Positions 45,216 to 53,165 of a DNA stretch of 64,000 nucleotides are shown here, piece after piece. The position numbers were made by a program, and so were the translations under genes. The DNA lies in contig JBFWRK010000015.1 in NCBI GenBank assembly GCA_050248955.1, positions 55,224 through 119,223 of the forward strand. The letters are read 5' to 3'. Within the stretch, counting starts at the first letter, position 1. Every line of letters begins with the position of its first letter. This stretch comes from JBFWRK01 sp050248955. GTDB taxonomy: Bacteria > Actinomycetota > Acidimicrobiia > Acidimicrobiales > Ilumatobacteraceae. The notes under the pieces were generated by a model. It ran no database searches and was not told the DNA's origin. It was given only the letters and a program-made list of their open reading frames with translations.

Positions 45216-46423
45216 GCCGGTCGCTCCTCCATCATCCACGAGACGCCGTGCTCGCCGAGCAGGTCGAGGAACGGGGCGGCGTCGAACGCCTCGGGCCCGA
45301 GGACGCCGGTGCCCTTCCACTCGCCGGCGGCCATCAGTTCGAGCGCGACGACGGGGTTCACCGCGGTCTGCCACACGACGGCCTGGTGCCCGAACTCGGC
45401 CATCGTCCACGCATTGTCGACGACGTGGTAGAGGTACGTCCGTCGGGGCCGTGCGTCGTTGTCGAGACCGGTGACGAGCGACCCGGCACACGTGAGCCCG
45501 GTCATCCGATCGCCCAGCTCTGCCGGGTTGGGCAGGCATGCCGCCACCACGTCGCGGGGGCTGACCTCGACGCCGCGCACGTTGACCGGGCGCGTGCTGT
45601 CGAGGCCGAGCTTGTGCAGCGTCATGAGGACGTCGATGAACTCGTCGCCGAGGCCGTACTTGAAGGTGACCCGGCCGACGTCGAGCCATCGCGGCATGAG
45701 GATCACTTCCTCGTGTTCGACGTTGACGCAGGTCAGCGGCCCGATCCCCGCCGGGAAGTCGAACACCTCCGGCTCGCTGAACGGTGCGGTGGTGAACCAG
45801 CCACGCTCGCGCTCCCAGATCACGGGTGGGTTCAGGCACTCCTCGATCGTCGTCCAGATCGAGAAGGTGGGCGTGAACTGATCCCCACGGATCTGGATGT
45901 CCGATCCGTCGCGCACACCGACCTCGTCGATGCGGGAGAAGAGATGGTCGGCGGCGTAGCGGGCGAAGACGTCGGACAGCCCGGGCTCGACGCCCATGCC
46001 ACCGATCGCCAGCTGACCGCGCTCGCTCCAGTCGTCGGAGACGGCGAACTGCGCGTCGCCGAGCTTCACCCCGCAGCGCTCGTGCGGGCGCTCCGGGTCG
46101 GGGACCGACATGTGCATCGCCATGTCGATGTAGTCGCACCCTGTGGCGAACGCGGCGTCGAACAGCGACGGGTTGAACCGCGGGTCGCAGGCGTTGACGA
46201 TCACATCGGCCCCGCACAGGTTCGCGAGCTCGATGACGTCCAGTGCGTCCGTCGCATCGACCCTGGTGCCGGTCACGCGCGGATCACCCGTGCGGGCCGC
46301 GGCGCGGGCGGCTCGGTTCGCGTCGACGTCGGCGATGGTGAGCGACTCGAAGAACGATCGGCGCGAAGCGATCGAAGCGATTGCGGCGCCGACACCCCCT
46401 GCACCGACGACCAGCACTCGCAT
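45212..46423 (-). CDS. Saccharopine dehydrogenase-family oxidoreductase
   Basis: The 403-residue protein has an N-terminal Rossmann fold (MRVLVVGAGGVGAAIASIA, then LTIADVDANRAARAA) and the central and C-terminal regions of the saccharopine/carboxynorspermidine dehydrogenase family (GGMGVEPGLSDVFARYAADH). Members catalyse reversible reductive condensation of an amino acid and an oxo acid, so an opine- or lysine-related role is plausible but the substrate is not visible. A -10-like TATGAT 6 bases from the ATG suggests a leaderless transcript, and a palindrome overlaps it (46430-46455). The small helical gene follows by GTGA overlap. Confidence 0.87.
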   Translation of the reverse strand: MRVLVVGAGGVGAAIASIASRRSFFESLTIADVDANRAARAAARTGDPRVTGTRVDATDALDVIELANLCGADVIVNACDPRFNPSLFDAAFATGCDYIDMAMHMSVPDPERPHERCGVKLGDAQFAVSDDWSERGQLAIGGMGVEPGLSDVFARYAADHLFSRIDEVGVRDGSDIQIRGDQFTPTFSIWTTIEECLNPPVIWERERGWFTTAPFSEPEVFDFPAGIGPLTCVNVEHEEVILMPRWLDVGRVTFKYGLGDEFIDVLMTLHKLGLDSTRPVNVRGVEVSPRDVVAACLPNPAELGDRMTGLTCAGSLVTGLDNDARPRRTYLYHVVDNAWTMAEFGHQAVVWQTAVNPVVALELMAAGEWKGTGVLGPEAFDAAPFLDLLGEHGVSWMMEERPA

Positions 46424-46429
46424 GGCGCG

Positions 46430-46455
46430 ATCATACTGACGAGTCAGTCAGTATG
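46430..46455 (-). promoter_or_regulatory. Leaderless promoter overlapped by an operator-like palindrome
   Basis: On the minus strand TATGAT (46430-46435) lies 6 bases from the dehydrogenase ATG. It overlaps the inverted repeat CATACTGAC-N6-GTCAGTATG (46432-46455), whose core ACTGAC-N6-GTCAGT is a typical TetR-type operator layout. A protein bound there would block the -10. A similar site lies upstream of the SET gene. Confidence 0.6.
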
Positions 46456-46472
46456 CGAGCACCGTGATCGTG

Positions 46473-47000
46473 TCAGTACGCGAACGCGCGACGCCCAGCG
46501 TGGGCGGGTACGAGCGACGCGATCCGGGTGGCGAGATACGGGCTGAACCAGCTCCGGTAGCGCACCTGCAGCTCGGGCAGCATCCAGTCCTCACCGGTGA
46601 CCTTGCCCCGGCAGGTCGGCGCGCCGCACCCGCACTCGAACTCGTCGTACGGCGATCCGTCGCTCATCGCGTAGTCGTACGTGACTTCTTCGCCGGGCGC
46701 GATCTCGCGCATCGCGACCAGGATGTTGGCGCCGCTCATGCCGCAGTTCGGCGAGCACGAGTGGTTGACCCCGTCGCTGGGGGAGAACTCCGGAGACACG
46801 AGGAAGTGCTGCTCGTCGATCTGGAGCGCGAGCGACCGCTGCTCCCTGGTCATCTGCTCGACCTCGGTCCAGTCGGCGACGAGGCCGCCGAAGATCGCAA
46901 CCGTCTCGCCAGGCCGGATCCACGCCGTCGCGTAGGCGCCGCGGCCCTTGCCGCCGGCCGCGCTGATCTGCGCCTTCGAGCTGAGATGGCTGATCTGCAT
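46473..47000 (-). CDS. SET-domain protein lysine methyltransferase-like protein
   Basis: The 175-residue SET domain is nearly complete. GKGRGAYATAWIRPGETVAI is the SET-N region, VNHSCSPNCGMSGAN the catalytic-core NHSC motif with its SAM contact, and EEVTYDYAMSD the ExYDY signature. CGCGAPTCRGKV forms a post-SET-like zinc-binding Cys cluster. It is a candidate S-adenosylmethionine-dependent protein methyltransferase, unusual but known in bacteria. The ATG at 47000 is well supported by AGGAGG (47005-47010) at good spacing. The dehydrogenase gene starts 49 bases downstream. Operator-like palindromes lie upstream. Confidence 0.88.
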   Translation of the reverse strand: MQISHLSSKAQISAAGGKGRGAYATAWIRPGETVAIFGGLVADWTEVEQMTREQRSLALQIDEQHFLVSPEFSPSDGVNHSCSPNCGMSGANILVAMREIAPGEEVTYDYAMSDGSPYDEFECGCGAPTCRGKVTGEDWMLPELQVRYRSWFSPYLATRIASLVPAHAGRRAFAY

Positions 47001-47064
47001 CGATCCTCCTGGACGCGCGTCGCGACGTGAACGCACAGCATGTCGGGTCCGCCACACATCGTCT

Positions 47065-47105
47065 ACTAACTGACGGACCAGTCGGGACTGACGGAGTCGT
47101 CAGTC
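47065..47105 (-). promoter_or_regulatory. Operator-like palindromes upstream of the SET gene
   Basis: GACTGACG-GAGT-CGTCAGTC (47086-47105) is a perfect inverted repeat whose core CTGAC-N6-GTCAG equals that of the dehydrogenase operator. A second, weaker copy, ACTGACGGACCAGT, lies at 47069-47082. The SET promoter probably overlaps these sites. A terminator for the upstream amidase gene is an alternative, but no U-tract follows. Confidence 0.55.
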
Positions 47106-47109
47106 AGCG

Positions 47110-48837
47110 TCAGGCGAGGCCGAGTGCGGCCGCCGTCCGGCTGTACACGTCGCCGGTCTGGGACAACCCCTTGTCCTTCTGGAAGCGGGTCACCACGGCA
47201 CGGGTCACCGGCCCGAAGTTGCCGTCGACGGCGAGCGAGTAGCCGAAGCGACGCAGTGCCCGCTGCACCGCTCGGACGTCGTCACCGCGCATGCCGAGGC
47301 GCACCGGCAGGGAGATCGCCGACGACGCGCCGGTCGCGGTGAGCGCTGCCGCCGGTGCCACCGTTGCTGCGGCAGACGCCGGCGCCGTCGCGGCAACGAC
47401 GCCGAGCGCGCCCGCCGTGCGCAGGTCGACGTCGCCCGATGCGCTCAGCGCCTTCTGCTTCTGGAACTGGTACACCGCGAAGCGCGTCTGGAGGCCGAAG
47501 TCGCCATCGACCGCGACCCGCAAGCCCTGGTTCGACAACGCGCGCTGCACCGTGCGCACGGCGTCCCCCTTGGCGCCGGCCCTGAGCGGGAGGACGAGGA
47601 TGTTCGACTTCGCCGCGTCGACGAGGCCGAGCGCCGTCACGGTCGCGAGGTCGGCCTGCCCCGAGCGGGTGAGACCCTTCGACGTCTGGAAGGTGACGAG
47701 CGCGTTGCGGGTCTGGTTGCCGAACGCACCGTCGACACCGACTCGGATCCCGGTCGTGCGCAGCGCTCGCTGCACGGACGCGACGGCCTCGCCGGTCGTG
47801 CCGATCGCCATCGGCACGGGCAGCAACGGGCCGGAGGACGATGCTGCGGGCGCCGAGCCGGCGGCGCTCGCGTTCGACGCGGTGACAGCCGGCGCCGGCG
47901 CTGTCGGCGCGGCGCCGAACTCGTAGCGCGTGACCTTCGGGACGTCGACGGTGATCGCGGGCCACCGTCCGGCGTTCGCGGCGACCTGCTCGCGGATCGA
48001 TGGCAGGAGGTTCGCGACCCGGCCGGGACACGACGTCTCGCCGATCTGCCGGTGACCGGCGAGGTTGGCCGTCGTCATCCGGGCGCCGAAGCGGGTGATG
48101 TACGGGTCGCTGTTGATCGCGTCGATGCGGTGCCGGGCCGCCTTCCAGCTCAGCAGCCACACCAGGCTGGCGACGGCGGCATCGGTCGGGTTGCCCGAGG
48201 TGAAGTCGCCGATGAGCACGATGCCGCACGTCGCGCCGTTCATCGCCGCGGCGTGGCCGCCGATGACGCCCCAGCCGTTCGTGTCCTCGCCGGTGATCTG
48301 CTCGCCGTTGCCGTACGGCCGCGAGTACCGACCCTCGTAGATCACACCCTTGTGGTCGATCACGAAGTTGTACCCGAGGTCCGAGTACCCGCGCTGGACG
48401 TGGTAGCCGTACATCTCACGGATGACCGACGCCGGGTTCGCCGGGTTGTTCGCACTCGCCGTGTGGTGCACGACGAGCTTCCGGATCGGTGTGAACGACC
48501 GCTGGTTCGAACGCAACGATTCGTCAGCGCCCCATTGCGCCCGCGAGACGATCGGTGGCGCCGCGATCGAGATCGAGTTCGTCACCTGGAACATGCCGTC
48601 CGTGGCGCTGAACGGGGAGCCGCCAGCCGCCGACCGGGTCGCGTCGGTCGACGCCGCCGCGTCGAAGCCGCCGTCCTCACCCATCGCCGCTTCCTCGAAC
48701 GGCGACGGGGACGCTCCCGCACGATGCACGTCGAACAGCTCGGCGACGGATCCGGCTACGGCGACGAGCCCGCCGCCGACGAGAGCGCGGCGAATGAATC
48801 GGCGACGGCCGAAGGATGGGTCACAAGCGGTACACAT
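47110..48837 (-). CDS. Tat-exported N-acetylmuramoyl-L-alanine amidase with three peptidoglycan-binding repeats
   Basis: The protein has 575 residues. A twin-arginine signal (GRRRFIRRALVGGG, residues about 9-40) suggests export. Residues about 90-270 form an Amidase_2/PGRP zinc amidase: VVHHTAS, FVIDHKGVIYEGRY, and the C-terminal His-Cys in GHRQIGETSCPG. Three peptidoglycan-binding repeats follow after a Pro/Ala linker (the VQRALR cores at about residues 350, 420 and 510), each with VDG.FG.QTR-type helices. It would cleave the stem peptide from MurNAc in the cell wall. The ATG at 48837 is preferred over an upstream GTG, since it places the Tat motif at the usual distance. Its gene is isolated, with a repeat-filled 436-base spacer to its right. 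Confidence 0.93.
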   Translation of the reverse strand: MCTACDPSFGRRRFIRRALVGGGLVAVAGSVAELFDVHRAGASPSPFEEAAMGEDGGFDAAASTDATRSAAGGSPFSATDGMFQVTNSISIAAPPIVSRAQWGADESLRSNQRSFTPIRKLVVHHTASANNPANPASVIREMYGYHVQRGYSDLGYNFVIDHKGVIYEGRYSRPYGNGEQITGEDTNGWGVIGGHAAAMNGATCGIVLIGDFTSGNPTDAAVASLVWLLSWKAARHRIDAINSDPYITRFGARMTTANLAGHRQIGETSCPGRVANLLPSIREQVAANAGRWPAITVDVPKVTRYEFGAAPTAPAPAVTASNASAAGSAPAASSSGPLLPVPMAIGTTGEAVASVQRALRTTGIRVGVDGAFGNQTRNALVTFQTSKGLTRSGQADLATVTALGLVDAAKSNILVLPLRAGAKGDAVRTVQRALSNQGLRVAVDGDFGLQTRFAVYQFQKQKALSASGDVDLRTAGALGVVAATAPASAAATVAPAAALTATGASSAISLPVRLGMRGDDVRAVQRALRRFGYSLAVDGNFGPVTRAVVTRFQKDKGLSQTGDVYSRTAAALGLA

Positions 48838-48963
48838 GGGCAAGGCCTCCACGGCCCCCACTCCGCCCGCACGAACTCGTCCACCTTACGCGATGTCGGC
48901 CGGTGATGTCAGGACACCGTCACATCGGGGTCGCCGTTGCCGCCCAGCGGCACTCGCGCCCGC

Positions 48964-49106
48964 GCCCGACGCAGTCAGAGATCTGCACCGGAGCGGTGCA
49001 GATCTCCGACAGGTACCACGTTGGCGCACAGCGGCGTCTGCCCGCCCGACGCAGTCAGAGATCTGCACCGGAGCGGTGCAGATCTCTGACAGGTACCACG
49101 TTGGCG
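48964..49106. repeat. Two 63-bp direct repeats, each with a long palindrome
   Basis: Copies at 48964-49026 and 49044-49106 are 80 bases apart and differ at one position in the aligned part. Each contains arms GTCAGAGATCTGCACCG and CGGTGCAGATCTCTGAC around GAG. The copy at 49054-49090 is perfect, while the copy at 48974-49010 has one mismatch. They lie between the amidase start and the acyl-CoA ligase start, in a 436-base spacer with no gene. The arms could form a 17-bp cruciform or RNA hairpin. Confidence 0.9.
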
Positions 49107-49133
49107 AAGCATGGTCGTCCACTCGCGGCGCGT

Positions 49134-49210
49134 CGATCGCTCGCTCGCGGCGCGTCGATCGCTCGCTCGCGGCGCGTCGATCGCTCGCTCGCGGCGCGTC
49201 GGTCGCTCGT
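49134..49210. repeat. 22-bp tandem repeat upstream of an acyl-CoA ligase
   Basis: A 22-base unit beginning CGATCGCTCGCTCGCGGC is repeated three times in tandem (starts at 49134, 49156 and 49178), with a partial copy at each end. The 22-base period equals about two turns of the helix, so a protein binding one face could occupy each unit. The repeat ends about 65 bases before the ligase ATG and may be part of its promoter region, but no clear -10/-35 pair is seen. Confidence 0.85.
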
Positions 49211-49273
49211 TACGGCTCGACGCGGTCGGTTCGGATACCGTCCCGAGGCGTCGGACCGACCGGGAGCCACCAC

Positions 49274-50902
49274 ATGACGAACTGGACGTACGGGGACATC
49301 TTCGAGGCGATCGCCGCCCGCGTGCCTGAGCGTCCATGCCAGATCCACGGCGATCGGGTGATCACCTGGGGTGCGTTCGACCAGCGGTCGAACGCCTTCG
49401 GCAACGACCTCCTCGCAACCGGCCTCGGCCACCAGTCCAAGGTCGCGGCGTACCTCTACAACGGCCCTGAGTACATGGAGACCTACATCGCCGCGTTCAA
49501 GGCCGGCATGGTCCCGGTGAACACGAACTACCGGTACGGCCCCGAGGAGATCGTGTACCTCTTCGACAACGCCGATGCCGAGGCCGTCGTCTTCCACGCC
49601 TCGTTCACCGAGCTCCTCGAAGGGGCGCGCGACCGGCTGCAGAAGGTGAAGCGTTGGTACGTCGTGGCGGACGAGACGGGCGACGGTCCCTCTTGGGCGA
49701 CCCCGTACGAGAGCGTGGTCGGCGGTGGCGACAGCGGGCCGGTCGTGCCGCCATGGGGTCGCCGCGGCGACGACCTGCTGCTCCTCTACACCGGTGGCAC
49801 GACGGGCATGCCGAAGGGTGTCATGTGGCGCCAGGACGACCTGTTCAACGTGCTCGGCGCAGGCGGCCAGGCCTTGCTCGGCATTCCCCCGGCCGAGAGC
49901 GTCGACGAGGTCGCGACGCGCATCGACCCCGAGCAGCCGGGGCTCGTCATGCTCGTCGCCTGCCCGCTCATGCACGGCACGGGCCAGTTCTCGGCACTGA
50001 TCACGATGGCGCTCGGCGGCGCGGTCCTCAGCCTGCCGTCGCGCCGTCTCGACATCGCCGAGCTGTGGGACGAGGTCGTGAGGCACCGTGCGAACTCGAT
50101 CGTCATCGTCGGCCAGGCGTTCGCCGGGCCGATGCTCGACGAGCTCGACGCCCACGAGGGCGAGCGCGACCTGTCGAGCGTCCAGATGATCTCGTCCTCG
50201 GGCGTGATGTGGAGCGAGGAGAACAAGATGGGCCTCCTGCGCCACATCCCGCAGGCGATCCTGTTCGATTCGTACGGCTCCTCCGAGGCCGTGGGGCTCG
50301 GTGGTTCGGTCTCGGCCGGCGGCGCAGCGGCGCAGACGGCGAAGTTCATGCTCGGCCCGTCGTGCGCGGTGTTCACCGAGGACGGCCGGCGAGTGGAGCC
50401 GGGCTCGGGGGAGCAGGGCATGGTCGCGATCAGCGGCTTCATCCCGCTCGGCTACTACAAGGACGAAGTGAAGTCGGCGCAGACGTTCCGCACCTTCGAG
50501 GGCCGCCGCTGGAGCGTCCCGGGCGATTGGGCCGAGGTGGGCGCGGACGGCACGCTGTACCTCCTCGGGCGGGGGTCGGTCTGCATCAACACCGGCGGCG
50601 AGAAGGTCTTCCCGGAAGAGGTCGAAGAGGCGCTGAAGACGCATGTCTCGGTACGCGATGCCGTCGCTGTCGGCGTGCCCGACGCGCGCTTCGGCGAGGC
50701 CATCTGCGCGGTTGTCGAGGCGGAGGACGGGTCGGTGCCCGAGCTGCCCGCGCTGGCCGACCACGTGCGGACGTCGCTGGCCTCGTACAAGGCACCCCGC
50801 CACCTCGTCGTGGTCGACACGATCGGCCGCGCGCCGAACGGAAAGGTGGACTACAAGCGGTTGAAGGCGCTCGCCGCGGAACGGGTCGACGCCGCTCGAT
50901 GA
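49274..50902 (+). CDS. AMP-forming acyl-CoA synthetase
   Basis: The 542-residue protein belongs to the ANL adenylate-forming superfamily. The P-loop is LLYTGGTTGMPKGVMW. The A5 region is DSYGSSEA, A7 is RWSVPGDWAEVG, A8 is GRGSVCINTGGEKVFPEEVE, and the A10 Lys lies in RAPNGKVDYKRL. The family converts fatty acids to acyl-CoA via acyl-AMP, and the sequence resembles the long-chain or FadD-like branch, but substrate length cannot be read. The ATG at 49274 gives MTNWTYGDIFEAIAARV. The isocitrate-lyase-family gene overlaps its stop (ATGA), so both may serve one degradative pathway. Confidence 0.92.
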   Translation: MTNWTYGDIFEAIAARVPERPCQIHGDRVITWGAFDQRSNAFGNDLLATGLGHQSKVAAYLYNGPEYMETYIAAFKAGMVPVNTNYRYGPEEIVYLFDNADAEAVVFHASFTELLEGARDRLQKVKRWYVVADETGDGPSWATPYESVVGGGDSGPVVPPWGRRGDDLLLLYTGGTTGMPKGVMWRQDDLFNVLGAGGQALLGIPPAESVDEVATRIDPEQPGLVMLVACPLMHGTGQFSALITMALGGAVLSLPSRRLDIAELWDEVVRHRANSIVIVGQAFAGPMLDELDAHEGERDLSSVQMISSSGVMWSEENKMGLLRHIPQAILFDSYGSSEAVGLGGSVSAGGAAAQTAKFMLGPSCAVFTEDGRRVEPGSGEQGMVAISGFIPLGYYKDEVKSAQTFRTFEGRRWSVPGDWAEVGADGTLYLLGRGSVCINTGGEKVFPEEVEEALKTHVSVRDAVAVGVPDARFGEAICAVVEAEDGSVPELPALADHVRTSLASYKAPRHLVVVDTIGRAPNGKVDYKRLKALAAERVDAAR

Positions 50903-51789
50903 GTGACCCGGTGGACCGACGGACGGGCAGCGGGACGTCGCTCCGAGCCCGGCTCGCGGCACGCGAACCGGTGCTGATGCCGGGCGTCTGGGACGCGATC
51001 TCGGCGAAGCTCTGCGCCGAATCCGGCTTCTCCACAGTGTTCCTCTCCGGGTACTGCGTCGCCGGGTCGTTGCTCGGCGTGCCCGACTTCGGCCTGCTCA
51101 CCCAGACCGAGATGGCCGACGTGGCCCGGCGGGTCTGTGCTGCGGTACCCGGCGTCGACGTGGTCGTCGACGCCGACACCGGCTACGGCAACCCGCTCAA
51201 CACGCGACGAACCGTCGAGCTCTGGGAACAGGCCGGCGCGGCGGGCATGTTCATCGAGGACCAGGTCTGGCCGAAGCGGTGCGGGCACATGGCGGGCAAG
51301 CAGGTCGTGCTGCGGGCGGAGTGGCTCGCAAAGCTGCAGGCGGCGTGCGACCACGGAGCGACGATCCACATCACGGCGAGGACCGATGCCCGCGCCGCGA
51401 ACGGGCTCGACGACGCGATCGAGCGGGCGAAGATGGCCCGCGACACCGGGGTCGACGCGCTGTTCGTCGAGGCGCCGGAATCGGTCGGCGAGCTCGAGGC
51501 AATTGCTGCCGCGCTGCCGGACATCACGCTCGTCGCCAACATGGTCGAATCGGGACGAACACCCTTGCTCAGCCCGGCGGAGCTGGCAGATCTCGGGTTC
51601 ACGTTGATCGTCTCGCCGCTGTCGTTGCTGTTCACGATGGTGCAGGCGATCCGCGGCACGCTGGACGTCCTCGCCGCGAAGGGCACGATGCGGGATGACC
51701 TCGGGCGGCTCGTCGACATGGACGGGTTCGGGCGGCTCGTCGGCCTCGACGAGCACTATGCGCTCGACGCCAGATACCGATCTGGCTGA
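50899..51789 (+). CDS. Isocitrate lyase/PEP mutase-family enzyme with lyase-type KRCGH motif
   Basis: The 296-residue (alpha/beta)8 barrel protein belongs to the isocitrate lyase superfamily. The metal site VVVDADTGYGNP and the loop EDQVWPKRCGHMAGK are visible. The loop holds the Cys found in true lyases (isocitrate, 2-methylisocitrate) rather than the Cys-less loop of PEP mutase or oxaloacetate decarboxylase. Its length is close to methylisocitrate lyase. The ATG overlaps the acyl-CoA synthetase stop (ATGA). A link to propionate or fatty acid breakdown is suggested by that neighbour, but substrate identity is not shown. Confidence 0.86.
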   Translation: MSDPVDRRTGSGTSLRARLAAREPVLMPGVWDAISAKLCAESGFSTVFLSGYCVAGSLLGVPDFGLLTQTEMADVARRVCAAVPGVDVVVDADTGYGNPLNTRRTVELWEQAGAAGMFIEDQVWPKRCGHMAGKQVVLRAEWLAKLQAACDHGATIHITARTDARAANGLDDAIERAKMARDTGVDALFVEAPESVGELEAIAAALPDITLVANMVESGRTPLLSPAELADLGFTLIVSPLSLLFTMVQAIRGTLDVLAAKGTMRDDLGRLVDMDGFGRLVGLDEHYALDARYRSG

Positions 51790-51804
51790 CGTCGCACCGG
51801 ACGC

Positions 51805-51810
51805 TATGCT
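51805..51810 (+). promoter_or_regulatory. Predicted -10 element of the SAM riboswitch-metX transcript
   Basis: TATGCT is located so that transcription should start near 51817, immediately before the first base of the aptamer (51819). It lies 15 bases after the stop of the previous gene. A -35 element at the expected position is weak. Confidence 0.5.
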
Positions 51811-51818
51811 CTCGCCCA

Positions 51819-51936
51819 GCATCAAGAGCGGCCCCCTGCGGGGCCCGGCAACCTGGGTCGGAAGCCCCAAGGTGCCTCTCACCGGTTGGTGAGGATGTGG
51901 CCGGCCTGCCGGCAACGAAGCTTCCGGTCTTGATGC
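51819..51936 (+). ncRNA. SAM riboswitch (SAM-I/SAM-IV superfamily) upstream of metX
   Basis: The outer stem P1 is a perfect 9-bp pairing of GCATCAAGA (51819-51827) with TCTTGATGC (51928-51936). The core between them has AAGAGCGG, CCCGGCAACCTGGG and AAGGTGCC, the signature of the SAM-binding junction. The usual GGGCCCGATGAA segment of the common SAM-I aptamer is missing and replaced by a compact CCCCCTGCGGGG hairpin, so this is a SAM-IV or SAM-I/IV-type variant. It precedes metX and metY, both methionine biosynthesis genes. No terminator follows, so translation control is likely. Confidence 0.87.
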
Positions 51937-51974
51937 ACGCCGATTCGATCTCGTCGCGAGAAGGGTGCACTGGA

Positions 51975-53165
51975 ATGCAGGTAGTAGCGGGTCGCCAGCC
52001 GCCGCCGGTCACCGGCGCATGGCAGCCGGGCGACCCGATCGGGCGGCGCCGATTCCACATGACTTCGTCCGACCGGCAGTTCGCGCTCGACGGCGGTGGG
52101 TCCCTGCGCGAGATCGTGACCGCCTTCGAGACGTGGGGCACCCTCGACGACCAGCAGTCGAACGCCGTGCTCCTCTGCCATGCGTGGACCGGTGACAGCC
52201 ACGTCGCCGGACCGATGAGCGCCGGCCACGCGAGCCCAGGTTGGTGGGAGGGGATGATCGGCCCGGGCCGCCCGATCGACACGAACCGCTGGTTTGTCGT
52301 GTGCGCCAACGTCCTCGGCGGGTGCCAGGGATCGACCGGACCGGCGTCGGCTGATCCGGTCACGAGTCGGCCGTTCGGGTCGCGGTTCCCGGTCGTCACG
52401 ATCCGCGACATGGTCCGGGTGCAGGCGCGCCTCGCCGACCACCTCGGGGTACGCACGTGGCACTCCGTGATCGGCGGCTCGATGGGGGGCATGCAGGTGC
52501 TCGAGTGGGCGATCACCTACCCCGACCGTGTCCGCTCGATCGTGCCGATCGCGACGTGCCTCCAGGCGACCGCGCAGCAGATCGCGTGGGGTGCGATCGG
52601 ACGCCGGGCGATCCGTCTCGACCCGAAGTGGCGCGGTGGTGACTACTACGACGCGGATCCCGGCGAGGGTCCGCACGAGGGTCTGTCGATCGCACGGATG
52701 GTCGCACAGGTGACGTTCCGGAGCGACAACATCTTCACCGATCGCTTCGGCCGGGAGCTCGCCGACGGCGCGAGCCACAGCGACAACTACGAGCTGTGGC
52801 AGCGCTTCGAGGTCGAGCGCTACCTCGACCATCACGGCGACAAGCTCGTCCGCCGTTTCGATGCGAACAGCTACCTCGTGATCGGCAAGGCGATGGATCT
52901 CCACGACGTCGGCCGCGGCCGCGGTGGTGTGGACGCAGCGATGGCGCGGGTGAAGGTGCCGACGCTCACGATGGGCATCTGGAGCGACATCCTGTATCCC
53001 TCGTACCAGCAGCGTCAGATCCGCGATCTGCTCGCCCGTCAGGGAACGCCGTGCGAGTACGTCGAGATCGACTCACCGCACGGCCACGACGCGTTCCTCA
53101 TCAATCTCGACCAGGTGGGCGCGCCGCTCGCCGCGTTCCTCGATGGAGTACCCGGACATGCCTGA
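51975..53165 (+). CDS. metX: Homoserine O-acyltransferase
   Basis: The 396-residue alpha/beta-hydrolase-fold enzyme activates homoserine with acetyl- or succinyl-CoA, the first step of methionine synthesis. LLCHAWTGDSHVAG and ANVLGGCQGSTGPASADP are family segments, the nucleophile Ser is in IGGSMGGMQVLEW, and the catalytic His is in DSPHGHDAFL. The ATG at 51975 is selected because an ATG at 51933 lies inside the riboswitch P1 stem. A purine-rich GAGAAGGG lies about 10 bases upstream. It is likely repressed when SAM is abundant. Acetyl versus succinyl specificity cannot be decided by eye. Confidence 0.95.
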   Translation: MQVVAGRQPPPVTGAWQPGDPIGRRRFHMTSSDRQFALDGGGSLREIVTAFETWGTLDDQQSNAVLLCHAWTGDSHVAGPMSAGHASPGWWEGMIGPGRPIDTNRWFVVCANVLGGCQGSTGPASADPVTSRPFGSRFPVVTIRDMVRVQARLADHLGVRTWHSVIGGSMGGMQVLEWAITYPDRVRSIVPIATCLQATAQQIAWGAIGRRAIRLDPKWRGGDYYDADPGEGPHEGLSIARMVAQVTFRSDNIFTDRFGRELADGASHSDNYELWQRFEVERYLDHHGDKLVRRFDANSYLVIGKAMDLHDVGRGRGGVDAAMARVKVPTLTMGIWSDILYPSYQQRQIRDLLARQGTPCEYVEIDSPHGHDAFLINLDQVGAPLAAFLDGVPGHA

